Part shown: positions 14,737 to 15,363 of the stretch, in pieces
Layout of the letters: every line of letters starts with the position of its first letter
Numbering within the stretch: position 1 is the first letter of the stretch
NCBI GenBank assembly: GCA_900556745.1
Contig: USPU01000015.1
Coordinates: 1-15,363, forward strand
DNA length: 15,363 nt
Source of the DNA: an uncultured Veillonellaceae bacterium
GTDB taxonomy: Bacteria; Bacillota; Negativicutes; Veillonellales; Negativicoccaceae
Direction: 5' to 3'
The notes under the pieces: generated by a model
Database searches by the model: none
Told to the model about the DNA's origin: nothing
Seen by the model: only the letters and a program-made list of their open reading frames with translations
Made by a program: the position numbers and the translations under genes

Positions 14737-14958
14737 ATGTATATGTTACCAAATTATATTTTGGCTTTTATATTTACAGTATTCCTAATATATAGTTTTG
14801 TAAATATTAAAATCAAAAAAGCTAAGGTTAGCAACGGCTGTCTTTATGGCATAGGGGTTTTTGTTGCAATATTATTACTTGGAATGTCTATTTATGGAAT
14901 AATATTTAATATTCCATTAGGACAAGTGCAACTAATGATAGAAAATAGCTTCAAATAA
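14737..14958 (+). CDS. Small two-helix membrane protein, island cargo
   Basis: 73 aa with two hydrophobic segments, about residues 5-25 (YILAFIFTVFLIYSFVNI) and 38-60 (YGIGVFVAILLLGMSIYGIIF), joined by a basic loop (KIKKAKVSNG). By the positive-inside rule the loop is cytoplasmic, with both ends outside. No family recognised. No clear ribosome binding site precedes ATG 14737 (a second Met follows at 14743), so translation may be coupled to the gene ending 13 bases upstream. An intrinsic terminator follows. A small membrane partner beside a soluble cargo protein is seen in immunity, toxin and secretion-accessory pairs, but nothing here proves such a role. Confidence 0.6.
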   Translation: MYMLPNYILAFIFTVFLIYSFVNIKIKKAKVSNGCLYGIGVFVAILLLGMSIYGIIFNIPLGQVQLMIENSFK

Positions 14959-14975
14959 GGAAATATAGATTTGAG

Positions 14976-15007
14976 AAACAGTAGATCGAAAGGTTTACTG
15001 TTTTTTT
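14976..15007 (+). terminator. Intrinsic terminator after the two-gene cargo unit
   Basis: AAACAGTA (14976-14983) pairs with TACTGTTT (14996-15003) around a 12-base loop, with T continuing to 15007. It closes the 14208-14958 transcription unit. Confidence 0.85.
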
Positions 15008-15041
15008 GTTGCTTAGAATTTGAAAGGGAGGAAAACAGAAA

Positions 15042-15302
15042 ATGAAAAACATAGACGAAAAAATTTTAATGGCAGAAGAAGAAATTAAGCGGTTACAAAA
15101 CAAAAGAAAAAAACTCATCAGTCAGCAGAAACAGGAGGAGAGAAAAAAGAGAGATAGACGGCTTTATGAAAATGGTTTGTTCAATATACACCTGATAAAA
15201 AAACGCCCCGCCACGTATGGCAAGGGCTTGTTCTTTAACTACATTACAATAGAAAGTTATGTTATTTCAATATCTTGCAGAAATAAAATTTGTATGCGAT
15301 AA
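15042..15302 (+). CDS. Short coiled-coil protein resembling mobilisation-associated DUF3847 proteins; probably truncated
   Basis: 86 aa. Residues 1-43 form a highly charged helix with heptad-like spacing (EKILMAEEEIKRLQNKRKK, then LISQQKQEERKKRDRRLYENG). An N-terminal E/K-rich helix ending in ERKKR-x-RRL followed by a short G-containing turn is the pattern I associate with small DUF3847-type proteins encoded next to relaxase genes in Firmicute mobilisable elements. After about residue 48 the sequence (HLIKKRPATYGKGLFF onward) looks unrelated, suggesting the real C-terminus was lost at a deletion joint. The stop codon lies inside the right repeat. GGGAGG precedes the ATG. No relaxase follows in the window. 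Expression is plausible; function uncertain. Confidence 0.5.
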   Translation: MKNIDEKILMAEEEIKRLQNKRKKLISQQKQEERKKRDRRLYENGLFNIHLIKKRPATYGKGLFFNYITIESYVISISCRNKICMR

Positions 15303-15363
15303 AAAAGCGCTCGCGACCGTCGCCGACTGGCAACCGAGCCGCATCGTCTACGTCTCCTGCAAC
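15259..15363 (+). pseudogene. Second methyltransferase fragment fused to an island-derived start (runs off window)
   Basis: From 15295 the DNA repeats the rlmD catalytic region in the correct reading frame: ADWQPSRIVYVSCN is identical, with two changes just before it (E to K and V to A). Upstream, the same frame stays open to ATG 15259, adding 12 island-encoded residues (MLFQYLAEIKFV). There is no clear ribosome binding site. It overlaps the end of the coiled-coil gene in another frame. Without the TRAM and SAM-binding domains it cannot be an active enzyme. It is most likely the chromosomal 3' remnant of the original rlmD, or a fragment carried by the element. The right end is not visible. 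Confidence 0.6.
15295..15363 (+). repeat. Right copy of the 69-bp direct repeat
   Basis: Repeat of 13592-13660 with mismatches at 15301 and 15308 and exact identity over 15309-15363. The match runs to the last base, so its full length is unknown. Confidence 0.9.

Larger units (their letters stand above)
13811..15294 (+). mobile_element. AT-rich genomic island, probable decayed integrative/mobilisable element
   Basis: From the methyltransferase stop to the second methyltransferase fragment, about 1.5 kb of DNA is far more AT-rich than the chromosome to its left and uses AT-ended codons. It contains a frameshifted TnpW-like gene, two unknown genes and a small coiled-coil gene like those near mobilisation loci. 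A 69-bp direct repeat of methyltransferase sequence occurs inside rlmD on the left and at the right border. No integrase, relaxase or replication gene is present in the window, so it is either a deletion remnant or non-autonomous. rRNA and tRNA uracil methyltransferase (rum) genes are known insertion targets for integrative elements and phages in Firmicutes. From 13811 to 13903 no gene is recognised. Confidence 0.65.

Noticed and set aside
15042-15363. Active conjugative or mobilisable element at the right edge.
   Set aside because: Only a small coiled-coil gene is present. No relaxase, recombinase or origin of transfer can be seen in the window.

Overview
The window looks like a chromosomal segment from an anaerobic Firmicute with a mid-range G+C core, most likely one of the Negativicutes (Veillonella/Megasphaera/Dialister relatives). 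That placement is inferred from gene content and codon style; no rRNA or other marker here fixes the taxon. All genes lie on the + strand.

The left two thirds (1-10684) are built around two copies of an ornithine decarboxylase plus putrescine:ornithine antiporter pair (speF-potE). Copy 1 is cut by the left edge (1-3390). Copy 2 (6907-10645) is complete. Between the pairs sit a LysR-family regulator (3513-4433) and lysyl-tRNA synthetase lysS (4680-6239). Each pair would import ornithine, decarboxylate it with proton consumption, and export putrescine, giving acid resistance and some proton motive force. Copy 2 has its own control region: an AT-rich spacer with an inverted repeat and a tandem 11-bp repeat, a near-consensus promoter (6629-6658), and a leader of about 240 nt. 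In that leader one segment can pair either upstream or downstream, and the downstream pairing makes an intrinsic terminator just before the gene. This is a candidate attenuator or riboswitch.

Next come housekeeping genes (10837-13810): a shikimate kinase-like gene with an in-frame TAG before its conserved C-terminus, 6-phosphofructokinase pfkA, and an RlmD/RumA-type 23S rRNA uracil methyltransferase that lacks three of the four usual iron-sulfur cysteines.

After the methyltransferase, composition drops sharply to AT-rich DNA (13811-15294). This segment carries a frameshifted TnpW-like transposon gene, an unrecognised 171-aa gene with its own promoter, a small two-helix membrane protein, an intrinsic terminator, and a short coiled-coil gene resembling the small proteins beside mobilisation genes. 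At the far end the window re-enters a second copy of the methyltransferase catalytic region: 15295-15363 repeats 13592-13660 with two mismatches. The simplest reading is a decayed integrative or mobilisable element inserted in the 3' part of the methyltransferase gene and flanked by direct repeats. No recombinase gene is visible in the window.
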